Positions 43,734 to 51,422 of a stretch of 64,000 bases of DNA are shown in pieces (position 1 is the first letter of the stretch; each line of letters starts with the position of its first letter). Source of the stretch: Comamonadaceae bacterium. Its GTDB lineage: Bacteria; Pseudomonadota; Gammaproteobacteria; Burkholderiales; Burkholderiaceae_C. Position numbers and translations under genes: made by a program. Where the stretch lies: positions 17,861 through 81,860 of the forward strand of contig CANBUY010000005.1 in the NCBI GenBank assembly GCA_947372745.1, in the 5' to 3' direction. The notes under the pieces were generated by a model, which saw only the letters and a list, made by a program, of their open reading frames with translations, was not told the DNA's origin and did no database searches.

Positions 43734-45937
43734 TGAACCTAAAAAAACTAAGCCTGCTGCTGGTGCTAGTGGCCCTTTTTGCCGCGTTCTTCTGGTTTGA
43801 TGGCAGCCGCTACTTAAGCTTTGATGCCCTTAAAAGCAGCCAATCGGCCTTGGCCCAAAGGTATGCCGACCAGCCCCTGAGCTTCATCGCCAGCTACTTT
43901 GTGGTGTATGTGCTGGCCACCGCGCTCTCTATTCCCGGTGCGGTGATGCTGACCCTGGCAGGTGGCGCCATTTTTGGACTGGGCTGGGGCACGCTGATTG
44001 TGTCGTTTGCGTCCAGCATCGGGGCCACGCTGGCTTTTTTGGCGGCGAGCTTTCTTCTGCGCGACAGCCTGGAGGCGCGCTTCAACGCGCGTCTGGCCGA
44101 GTTCAACCGGGGCGTAGAAAATGAAGGTGCGCTCTACCTGTTCACCCTGCGCCTGGTGCCGCTGGTGCCGTTTTTTGTCATCAACCTGCTGATGGGTTTG
44201 ACCCAGATGCGCACCTGGACCTATTACTGGGTGAGCCAACTGGGCATGTTGGCGGGCACGGCGGTGTACGTGAACGCGGGCACGCAACTGGCGCAGTTGG
44301 ATTCATTGAAAGGCATTCTGAGCCCGGCCTTGCTGGGTTCCCTGGTGCTGCTCGGCCTCTTTCCCTTGCTGGCGCGCCAAGTCGCCCAAGCCTTGAAGAA
44401 GCGCCAGGTTTACGCCCGCTGGCTGCACCTGAAGCCTGAGCAGTTTGACCGCAACCTGATCGTCATTGGCGCCGGTGCGGGGGGCTTGGTCACGGCCTAT
44501 ATTGCGGCGGCCGTGAAAGCCAAAGTCACGCTGATTGAGGCCCACAAAATGGGCGGCGACTGCCTCAACTACGGCTGCGTGCCTAGCAAAGCCCTGATCA
44601 AAAGCGCCCAGGTCGCGCATGAAATGCAACACGGCGCACGCTACGGCTTGCAAGACACCACGCCCGTTTTCAGCTTCAAAGCGGTCATGCAGCGTATCCA
44701 GTCGGTCATTGCGGCCATCGCGCCGCATGACAGCGTAGAGCGCTATACCGCGCTGGGCGTGGAGGTGCTGAGTGGCCACGCCCGCATCGTGAACCCGTGG
44801 ACGATCGAGATTAGCCAGCCCGGCGCTGGTGACGCACCGCCACAGTTGCAGCGCCTGACCACCCGTGCCATCGTCATCGCCACCGGCGCCCGGCCCACCG
44901 TGCCGCCCCTGCCCGGCTTGCAAGAGGTGGGCTTTTTGACCAGCGACACGCTGTGGGAGGCTTTTGCGCAGCTTGACGCCCTGCCCCAGCGTTTGGTGGT
45001 TTTGGGTGGTGGGCCAATTGGCTGCGAATTAGCGCAAAGTTTTGCCCGCTTGGGCGCTGCGGTGACGCTGGTGGAAATGGCGCCCCGCCTGCTCATGGGT
45101 GAGGACGAAGACGCCTCTCAGATCGTGGCCCAGTCGCTACAAGCCGATGGCGTGCGCTTGCTCAAAAGCCACCGCGCCTTGCGCTGCGAACCCTTGCCTG
45201 GCGCTTCGCCACTTGTGGACGCCTTCGGTCCCGGCGTGCTGGTGGTGGAGCATTCGGGCACTTCACTGAGTATCGAATTCGACGCCCTGATTTGCGCTGT
45301 AGGCCGCAGCGCCCGGCTCACCGGCTACGGGCTGGAAGAGCTGGGCATTGACACCGATAAAACGGTGCGCACCAACGACTACCTCGAAACCATTTACCCC
45401 AACATCTATGCCGCTGGCGACGTGGCCGGGCCTTTCCAGCTGACCCATGTGGCGGCGCATCAGGCTTGGTACGCGGCGGTGAACGCGCTGTTTGGCGAAT
45501 TCAAAAAGTTCAAGGCCGACTACCGCGTCATCCCCCGCGCCACCTTCACCGACCCCGAAGTGGCGCGTGTGGGCATCAACGAGCAAGAGGCCCGGGCGAA
45601 CAACACGCCCTTTGAGGTGACAAAATTCGCCCTCGCCGACCTCGACCGCGCCTTGGCCGACAGCCAGACCCAGGGCTTTGTGAAGGTGCTCACGGTGCCG
45701 GGCAAAGACACCATTTTGGGCGTCTGCATCGTCGGCCACCATGCGGGGGATTTGCTGGCCGAGTACGTGCTGGCCATGAAACATGGCTTGGGTTTGTCGA
45801 AGATTCTGGGCACGATTCACACCTACCCCACGATGTCGGAGGCCAACAAATACGCGGCTGGCGAATGGAAAAAGGCGCATGCCCCGCAACAGCTTCTGAA
45901 GTGGGTCGCCAAGTACCACGACTGGAAACGAGGCTGA
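43730..45937 (+). CDS. TVP38/TMEM64 membrane protein fused to a MerA-like flavoprotein
   Basis: 735-aa fusion. Residues about 1-225 form a VTT/SNARE-associated membrane domain of the DedA-like TVP38 family (FALSIPGAVMLTLAGGAIFG-type helix, VPLVPFFVINLLMG). Residues about 240-735 form a class I disulfide oxidoreductase: LIVIGAGAGGLVTAYIAAAV for FAD, GGDCLNYGCVPSKAL with the redox Cys pair, VVLGGGPIGCELAQSFARLG for NAD(P), and HTYPTMSEANKYAAG at the dimer interface. Mercury-binding C-terminal Cys are absent. The start forms ATGA with the ynjF stop. The substrate is unknown. Confidence 0.9.
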   Translation: MMNLKKLSLLLVLVALFAAFFWFDGSRYLSFDALKSSQSALAQRYADQPLSFIASYFVVYVLATALSIPGAVMLTLAGGAIFGLGWGTLIVSFASSIGATLAFLAASFLLRDSLEARFNARLAEFNRGVENEGALYLFTLRLVPLVPFFVINLLMGLTQMRTWTYYWVSQLGMLAGTAVYVNAGTQLAQLDSLKGILSPALLGSLVLLGLFPLLARQVAQALKKRQVYARWLHLKPEQFDRNLIVIGAGAGGLVTAYIAAAVKAKVTLIEAHKMGGDCLNYGCVPSKALIKSAQVAHEMQHGARYGLQDTTPVFSFKAVMQRIQSVIAAIAPHDSVERYTALGVEVLSGHARIVNPWTIEISQPGAGDAPPQLQRLTTRAIVIATGARPTVPPLPGLQEVGFLTSDTLWEAFAQLDALPQRLVVLGGGPIGCELAQSFARLGAAVTLVEMAPRLLMGEDEDASQIVAQSLQADGVRLLKSHRALRCEPLPGASPLVDAFGPGVLVVEHSGTSLSIEFDALICAVGRSARLTGYGLEELGIDTDKTVRTNDYLETIYPNIYAAGDVAGPFQLTHVAAHQAWYAAVNALFGEFKKFKADYRVIPRATFTDPEVARVGINEQEARANNTPFEVTKFALADLDRALADSQTQGFVKVLTVPGKDTILGVCIVGHHAGDLLAEYVLAMKHGLGLSKILGTIHTYPTMSEANKYAAGEWKKAHAPQQLLKWVAKYHDWKRG

Positions 45938-45939
45938 AC

Positions 45940-46719
45940 ATGCACGCGCGCGCACCTGCCCAAGTTAGTATTATTTTGATAGCTGCCTGCGCTATGCTGG
46001 CCTACGCTACAGCCTGTTTCTCTCAAAACTCACCCTCTTCAGCGCCCGTTCAACCGACTGTACAACTCGCCCCCTTTGGCGCCACCGGCGCCCTCCCCCT
46101 TCACCCGGCCTGGCAGTTGACAGGATTGCCGGGCAAGTTCAAGGTACCGACCTCGCGATTTGAAATAGCCAAGCTCGGCGGTGAAGCGATTTTACAAATC
46201 AGCACCGACAACTCCTACGGCGTGCTCACCCACGTCTGGCAAGGCGCCACCCCGGCCCAGCTGGCCTGGCGTTGGCGTGTGCCGCAGCCGCTGACGAACG
46301 CCGACCTGCGCACCAAAGCCGGGGACGATGCCGCGCTCAAAGTGTGTGTCATGTTTGACCAACCTTTGGCCGACATTCCCCTGTTGCAGCGGGCCGGTCT
46401 GGCACTGGCCCGCGCTGCGACAGGGCAGGATTTGCCTTCGGCCACTCTGTGCTACGTGTGGGATGCAAAGTTGCCGCCCGGCACGTCGGGCAACAACCCC
46501 TATTCCGCGCGCGTGCGCTACCTGGTGCTGGACGGGTTGAATGCGCCCAGCGGCCCATGGCAAAACCAGCAACGCCGTGTGGCTGATGATTTTCAGGCCC
46601 TGTTTGGCGCAGAGAGTGCGGTCACGCCGCCGGTCATCGCCGTGGCGGTCGGGGCTGACAGCGACAATAGCAAGGGGCAAAGTCTGGCTTACCTGAGTCA
46701 GCTGCGCTGGCTCCCTTGA
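45940..46719 (+). CDS. DUF3047-type secreted protein
   Basis: 259-aa protein started at MHARAPAQVS, 3 bp after the preceding stop. Its signal peptide core (ILIAACAMLAYATACFS) is encoded by a dispersed repeat copy. The body matches the DUF3047 pattern: ISTDNSYGVLTHVWQGATP, LAWRWRVPQPLTNADLRTKA, GDDAALKVCVMFD and LCYVWD, a probable beta-sandwich ending in SLAYLSQLRWLP. The family's function is unknown; it is predicted to be periplasmic. Confidence 0.82.
   Translation: MHARAPAQVSIILIAACAMLAYATACFSQNSPSSAPVQPTVQLAPFGATGALPLHPAWQLTGLPGKFKVPTSRFEIAKLGGEAILQISTDNSYGVLTHVWQGATPAQLAWRWRVPQPLTNADLRTKAGDDAALKVCVMFDQPLADIPLLQRAGLALARAATGQDLPSATLCYVWDAKLPPGTSGNNPYSARVRYLVLDGLNAPSGPWQNQQRRVADDFQALFGAESAVTPPVIAVAVGADSDNSKGQSLAYLSQLRWLP
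45967..46020 (+). repeat. Dispersed ~55-bp in-gene repeat, copy 5 (DUF3047 gene)
   Basis: AGTATTATTTTGATAGCTGC then CTGCGCTATGCTGG, ending CTACAGCCTGTTTC. It encodes the hydrophobic core of the signal peptide. Confidence 0.5.
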
Positions 46720-46759
46720 TTCGGCAGACACTTTTTACGACCTATTTCAACCCGGACCC

Positions 46760-47863
46760 ATGAAAAAACTGGTGATTATTGGCACAGGCTTACAGCATGT
46801 GCATTTGCTGCTGACCCTGACCCGACAAGCCCTGGAAGGGGTACAAGTCACGCTGGTCGCCCCCTCTTTGCGCCAACTCTACGGCCCCATGCTGCCGGAT
46901 TTTGTGTCAGGCGTGGTCACGCAGGAAGATGGCCTGATTGACCTGGAGGCCCGGCTCAAGCGCAGCGGCATCCGCTACTTGCCCCTGAGTATGGTGGCCC
47001 TGGACGCGCAGGCGCAAACACTCACGCTGTCCAATGGCAACGCTCTGGCATTTGATTGGCTCTCCATCAACAACGGTGACTTGATGGACCGGGCGCAGCT
47101 TGAATTAAAACTGCCCGGTGTGCGGGAACACGGGCTGTTTTTGCACCCCAGCGAAGCCTTCTCAAAACTTTGGCCCAGCGTCTTGACCTTGGCCGAGTCG
47201 CGCGCCTTGCGCATCGCCGTGCTGGGCGACAGTCTCCAAAGCATCGAGATCGCGCTCGCTGTCCGCCATCGACTCCCGAGTGCCTCCATCACACTGGTAC
47301 TACAAAGCGCCGCGCTGGCCAGTCAATGCAATGCCGCATTTCTGGCGACTTTGTCGCTGACCCTGAAAGAAGGCCAGATCACGGTGCTGGACGACCACGC
47401 GGTGGGCCTGAGAGACGGCCAGATCCTGCTGGGTTGTGGCGCCGGGTTGGTCTGCGATGTGCCCATGGTTGCTTTGGGCGCGCCCGCGCCCGGATGGCTG
47501 GAGAGCAGCACCCTGGCGCTAGATGAACAAGGGTTTATGGCCACCGACGAGCCGCAGCGCTCAAGCAGCCACCCTTGTGTTTTCACCGCCGATCAGGCCA
47601 CAGCGCGCGACCAGCAAACCGTTTGGCACCGACACTCAGCCCAGGTCGCCGCCGATTCGGCGACCACCCAAGCCCTGTTTGCGGCCATCAAGGGGCTACC
47701 AAAAAATCGCCGCCAAGCGCCTAAAAACTCATTGACCTTGGTGACGGGTGGCGGCACGGTCGCCATGGCGAGTTGGGGCAAATACAGTGTTCGGGGTCGC
47801 TGGTTGTGGCGTTTGAAAAACTGGATTGACCGCGCCGCGGTTCAGCGCCTTCGCCAACCCTGA
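46760..47863 (+). CDS. FAD-dependent oxidoreductase (NDH-2-like)
   Basis: 367-aa two-dinucleotide-fold flavoprotein. KKLVIIGTGLQHVHLLLTL is the FAD site, RIAVLGDSLQSIEIALAVRH the NAD(P) site, and HPCVFTADQATA the late FAD contact. No redox Cys pair is present, so it resembles type II NADH dehydrogenase or the flavoprotein domain of SelD-linked proteins rather than a disulfide reductase. The 209 bp downstream (47864-48072) hold no gene I can support. Confidence 0.8.
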   Translation: MKKLVIIGTGLQHVHLLLTLTRQALEGVQVTLVAPSLRQLYGPMLPDFVSGVVTQEDGLIDLEARLKRSGIRYLPLSMVALDAQAQTLTLSNGNALAFDWLSINNGDLMDRAQLELKLPGVREHGLFLHPSEAFSKLWPSVLTLAESRALRIAVLGDSLQSIEIALAVRHRLPSASITLVLQSAALASQCNAAFLATLSLTLKEGQITVLDDHAVGLRDGQILLGCGAGLVCDVPMVALGAPAPGWLESSTLALDEQGFMATDEPQRSSSHPCVFTADQATARDQQTVWHRHSAQVAADSATTQALFAAIKGLPKNRRQAPKNSLTLVTGGGTVAMASWGKYSVRGRWLWRLKNWIDRAAVQRLRQP

Positions 47864-48072
47864 AACTCTAAACAAGCGGCGTGTGGTCATGTGCTGACAC
47901 ACCCGGTTGAGGTTTCGCAAAATCAGGGATGCCCCCAGACTTCAAAATTCGGGGGGTTAATCAAACCCTCCTCGCCATGAACACCAACACCCAGCACTCC
48001 CCCCAAAATGTCCGAGTGATTCTTGAACCTCTGGTCGACCCCGTGCAGAGGTGAGCAACTTCTGACGCAGGA

Positions 48073-48825
48073 ATGATGCCCCAACAGATTGCGACCGAGG
48101 AATTTGCACCTTTGTTTAACAGTCGTCAGGTGCACTTTGCGCAAGATGAAGAGGTGATGCGCCAAGTCTATGCGCTGCGCTATGAGGTTTATTGCGAGGA
48201 GTATGGCTTTCTCCCAGCGCCAGATTACCCCAACCGATGCGAGATGGATGAGCACGATGCCCGGTCTTTGCATTTTTGCGCGTTCAACGTCAAGCAAGAA
48301 TTGGTTGGCTATGTTCGACTCATACAAGCCGATGCACAGAAAGAATTCCCATTTCAAAGTCATTGCAATCTGCTCTTTGAAGGCACCGCCCTGCCCCAAG
48401 CCTCGCTGGCCCTTGAAATCAGCCGACTGATGGTTCGGAAAAATTACCGCAGGCGGGTCGGTGACATTCTGGCGGGGGTGCGTCAATCGTTCAGAGGGTT
48501 AACGCCTGCGCATGATGACCGCAGCAATTCACCACAAATCCTGCTGAGCCTTTACCGGCAAATTTATAAATACAGTCTCCAACACGGCATCCATTATTGG
48601 TACGCCGCCATGGAGCGCTCCTTGGCGCGCATCATGACCCGAATGAACTTTGGGTTTCAACAACTGGGGCCGCCCACTGATTATTACGGCGTCGTCGCGC
48701 CCTACTTGGCCACGATCAGAGACACGGAACTATTGATTGGCCAAAAAAACCAGGCCCTGTTGACGTGGATGCGCCGCCCCGAACTGAACGGTCACCCCTA
48801 TGAAGCTGCTGTCACTGCTGCCTAA
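48073..48825 (+). CDS. PEP-CTERM/exosortase-associated acyltransferase (LuxI-like)
   Basis: 250-aa GNAT-fold protein of the PEP-CTERM-associated acyltransferase family. The conserved set of N-acyl-homoserine-lactone synthases is visible with nearly the same spacing: R36 (ALRYEVY), D59 and D62 (EMDEHD), R82 (GYVRL), E115 and R118 (LEISRLM). The C-terminal 100 residues (YKYSLQHGIHYWYAAMERSL) are specific to this subgroup. An adenylate-forming enzyme gene follows 13 bp after its stop. The product is unknown. Confidence 0.88.
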   Translation: MMPQQIATEEFAPLFNSRQVHFAQDEEVMRQVYALRYEVYCEEYGFLPAPDYPNRCEMDEHDARSLHFCAFNVKQELVGYVRLIQADAQKEFPFQSHCNLLFEGTALPQASLALEISRLMVRKNYRRRVGDILAGVRQSFRGLTPAHDDRSNSPQILLSLYRQIYKYSLQHGIHYWYAAMERSLARIMTRMNFGFQQLGPPTDYYGVVAPYLATIRDTELLIGQKNQALLTWMRRPELNGHPYEAAVTAA

Positions 48826-48838
48826 AAAGGTTTTACAA

Positions 48839-50245
48839 ATGATTCGCCATTTTTTGCTGCGCTACGGTAAAAGCCTGAGCTATGAGCAGCTGATGAAGCG
48901 CTCGCAAGCGGGGGCCGCACAACTCGTCCTTAAAGCGACGCGACAAAGCGAGGCTTACAGGACACTGCTCCAAGAAAGGGGAATTGCCCCCAGTAGTTTG
49001 GAGCTGAGTAGCGACTGGGCAAGCTTGCCGGTGCTAACTAAAAAAAATACCTTCGAGCGATTCACCCTCACCCAACTCAGCCGCCCCCATGACTGCACAG
49101 ACTTGGCCGATGTGCTGACCAGTTCAGGGCGCAGTGGCCGCAGTTTTGGTTTCAAGTTGACCTCGCGCGCTGAACACGAATCGGCCTGGTTCGACATTGA
49201 CCTGGGACTGCAAGACATCTTCAAAGTTGATCAGTTAGACACCCTGCTCGTCAACTGTTTGCCCATGGGGGTGGTATTCCCCTCACGCGCTGTGACGGTG
49301 GCCAACGTCAGTGTGCGCGAGGACATGGCCTGCGCCCTGCTGCGTGACATCGGCCCTCGCTTTAAGCAAACTTTGCTGTGCACCGACCCGCTGTTCATCC
49401 GCCGTATTCTTGATGAGGCCCACTCCATTGGACTTGACTGGACTGCCCTCAACACCAGTGTGATCATGGGAGAAGAGATGCTGGTGGAAGCGCAGCGGGA
49501 CTACCTGTCTGCGCGTATGGGCATTGACCCGGGAAACGACACCCACCGCCTGATTGGCAGCTCCTATGGCGTGGGTGAGTTGGGCCTCAACCTGCTGTTT
49601 GAAACCCGGGAGACCATCAAAATTCGCCGCGCCATGCGGACCCACCCGCAAGTGGCGCATCTGCTACTCCGAACAGGCGCAACCCATGCGCCACCCTGTG
49701 TTTTTTGCTTCAACCCGCTTCGCTGTCTGATTGAAGTTATCAACCCTGACGCGAACGGCTTTGGCGAACTGTGCATCACGATGCTGAACCCCGAGGCCCT
49801 GATTGCCTTGCCCCGCTATGCCACTGGCGACATGGGCCGAATCGTCAGCCGAAGTGACACCCGTCATGCAGCAGAACTGGCCGGCAGTGACTGCCCGTGG
49901 TTGCCCCTGGTGGTGCTCAGCGGGCGCATCAAGGACCGCCCCACCGGCATGCCATCGGTGGAGAGCATCAAGACCATGATCTACACAGACCCTGCGGTGG
50001 CAGATCAGTTGACTGGAGCTTTTGAAATATCAAACAACGCAGATGGACGAACCCAAATCACCGTGCAGGCCAATTCAGACCAAGCCGCCCTGGATCCCGG
50101 GCTTAATGCGCAACTTCGCCTCTGGCTCAATCGCTACCACCCACAGCCCATCCATCTTGAAATCCTGTCGCCTGAGGAATTCCCGCACCGGCCTATTCTG
50201 GACTTTGAAAGGAAATTTTCCTACATGCGTCGAACACCTGAATAA
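48839..50245 (+). CDS. PaaK-like adenylate-forming enzyme
   Basis: 468-aa member of the phenylacetate-CoA ligase/coenzyme F390 synthetase group. The phosphate-loop region TSSGRSGRSFGFK (weaker than the usual SSGTTG), GSSYGVGELG and YATGDMGRIV plus SGRIKDRP (ATP-binding core) are present. It probably activates an acyl or aryl acid as AMP ester or thioester. AAGG 8 bp before ATG 48839 supports this start over one at 48800 that overlaps the upstream gene. Paired with the LuxI-like acyltransferase, it may supply its acyl donor. Confidence 0.78.
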   Translation: MIRHFLLRYGKSLSYEQLMKRSQAGAAQLVLKATRQSEAYRTLLQERGIAPSSLELSSDWASLPVLTKKNTFERFTLTQLSRPHDCTDLADVLTSSGRSGRSFGFKLTSRAEHESAWFDIDLGLQDIFKVDQLDTLLVNCLPMGVVFPSRAVTVANVSVREDMACALLRDIGPRFKQTLLCTDPLFIRRILDEAHSIGLDWTALNTSVIMGEEMLVEAQRDYLSARMGIDPGNDTHRLIGSSYGVGELGLNLLFETRETIKIRRAMRTHPQVAHLLLRTGATHAPPCVFCFNPLRCLIEVINPDANGFGELCITMLNPEALIALPRYATGDMGRIVSRSDTRHAAELAGSDCPWLPLVVLSGRIKDRPTGMPSVESIKTMIYTDPAVADQLTGAFEISNNADGRTQITVQANSDQAALDPGLNAQLRLWLNRYHPQPIHLEILSPEEFPHRPILDFERKFSYMRRTPE

Positions 50246-50336
50246 GTGTCGAATTTTTTTACATCGACCTCATTCGACACCTCAATAAAAATAATTTTTT
50301 TCATATATATCAACCACTTAAAACAAAAAACTATAT

Positions 50337-50353
50337 TAGGCACAGATCATGCA
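50337..50353 (+). promoter_or_regulatory. Sigma-54 (-24/-12) promoter
   Basis: TTAGGCACAGATCATGCA: GG at 50339-50340 and GC at 50351-50352, exactly 10 bp apart, with GGCAC and TGCA matching the RpoN consensus TGGCAC-N5-TTGCA at most positions. A start site near 50364 would give a ~30-nt leader with GGAG 6 bp before the PEP-CTERM ATG. PEP-CTERM genes are known to be controlled by the PrsK/PrsR-RpoN system. Confidence 0.65.
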
Positions 50354-50394
50354 TTGCAAGCTCATTCTTTTCATTAACCTATTTTGGAGCTGCC

Positions 50395-51351
50395 ATGAAC
50401 AAGTCAAAAATTCGATCTGTTGCCTTAGGTGTACTTGCGTTATTAGGAGGCGTGGGGAGCTTGCATGCTGCAATTATTCAAGCCGGTGATTACACCATCG
50501 TATTAAAAAACTTCGACTCGGGCACCGTTGGCTACGGCGACACCCCCGGCATTAAGTGCTCAGGTGTATCAGGTGTCGGTGGATGTGACGGCGCAGCAGC
50601 ACTGCCCTCTTTGGGAAGCATAGGATCGGTGAATACATCGGCCGACACCATGGGAATTTTCTCCGTCCAGTCAATCACCAAAGGCGGACAACTGACGCCC
50701 TACTGGAGTCCAACTGCGGGTGATAACCTTGTCGGTATCTTTGGCAATTTGACGGACCGCAGCGTGACGGTCAGCGACAATGCTGGGGCAGGCAGTTGTA
50801 CCCCTGGAACGCCGGGCGGATGCACCTCTACGTCGCGCTCTTCAGGGGGTCTATTTTCAATTTGGTCCACACTGACCGGCCCCAATGTAGGCAATGGCCC
50901 GGCGGTCGTCGGCGGGGTCAAAGACCTTAACGCTTTGCTCTACCCCTCCATCAGCGACTCCGGCAGCTTGTTCCTTTCTGGATTTTTCGGGACCGGGGTC
51001 ATTTTTGGTGATTTACTATCCACCTTTCAAGCCACCTTCAACAACGGCACGATCAGTGGAGGGAGCTCGGGTTATCTTGATTTCACCGGGGGCTCGGCCT
51101 TCGGACTTTTTAACACCAACAACCAGACGGATCCCAATGGCGGCAAGCACGATGCGTTTGCTGACTTCACCTTCAGCGCCACAGACCCCGGTGCCGAATC
51201 GGCTGCCTATCTGGCAGGTTGGAACGTCTCATCAGCCGCCAAAGTGCTGGGGCAAGCCATCCCAGAGCCAGACTCACTGGCTTTGTTTGCGGTAGCACTC
51301 TTGGGCTTGGCGACGGTTGCCCGCCGCAAGGGACAAGCATCAAAAGGTTGA
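50395..51351 (+). CDS. PEP-CTERM sorting-domain protein
   Basis: 318-aa exported protein. A signal peptide (about 1-25, ending SLHA) and a Gly/Ser/Thr-rich, low-charge body are followed by the C-terminal sorting signal PEPDSLALFAVALLGLATVA then RRK: PEP motif, hydrophobic helix and basic tail. An exosortase should cleave after PEP; none is in this window. The body has no recognised domain. Likely a surface or extracellular matrix protein tied to polysaccharide. Confidence 0.92.
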   Translation: MNKSKIRSVALGVLALLGGVGSLHAAIIQAGDYTIVLKNFDSGTVGYGDTPGIKCSGVSGVGGCDGAAALPSLGSIGSVNTSADTMGIFSVQSITKGGQLTPYWSPTAGDNLVGIFGNLTDRSVTVSDNAGAGSCTPGTPGGCTSTSRSSGGLFSIWSTLTGPNVGNGPAVVGGVKDLNALLYPSISDSGSLFLSGFFGTGVIFGDLLSTFQATFNNGTISGGSSGYLDFTGGSAFGLFNTNNQTDPNGGKHDAFADFTFSATDPGAESAAYLAGWNVSSAAKVLGQAIPEPDSLALFAVALLGLATVARRKGQASKG

Positions 51352-51422
51352 GGCAAGGCATAGGATCTCTCCCGACCGTAGACACATACGCGGGAGATTC
51401 CTGAAACATAAAGCAGGTCACC

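Noticed and set aside
45263..45955. 230-codon minus-strand frame
   Set aside because: Antisense to the flavoprotein half of the TVP38 fusion, whose motifs are complete on the plus strand.
51365..51398. Hairpin ATCTCTCCCG/CGGGAGAT after the PEP-CTERM gene
   Set aside because: The stem is interrupted by a bulge and has no T-tract, so I do not call it a terminator.
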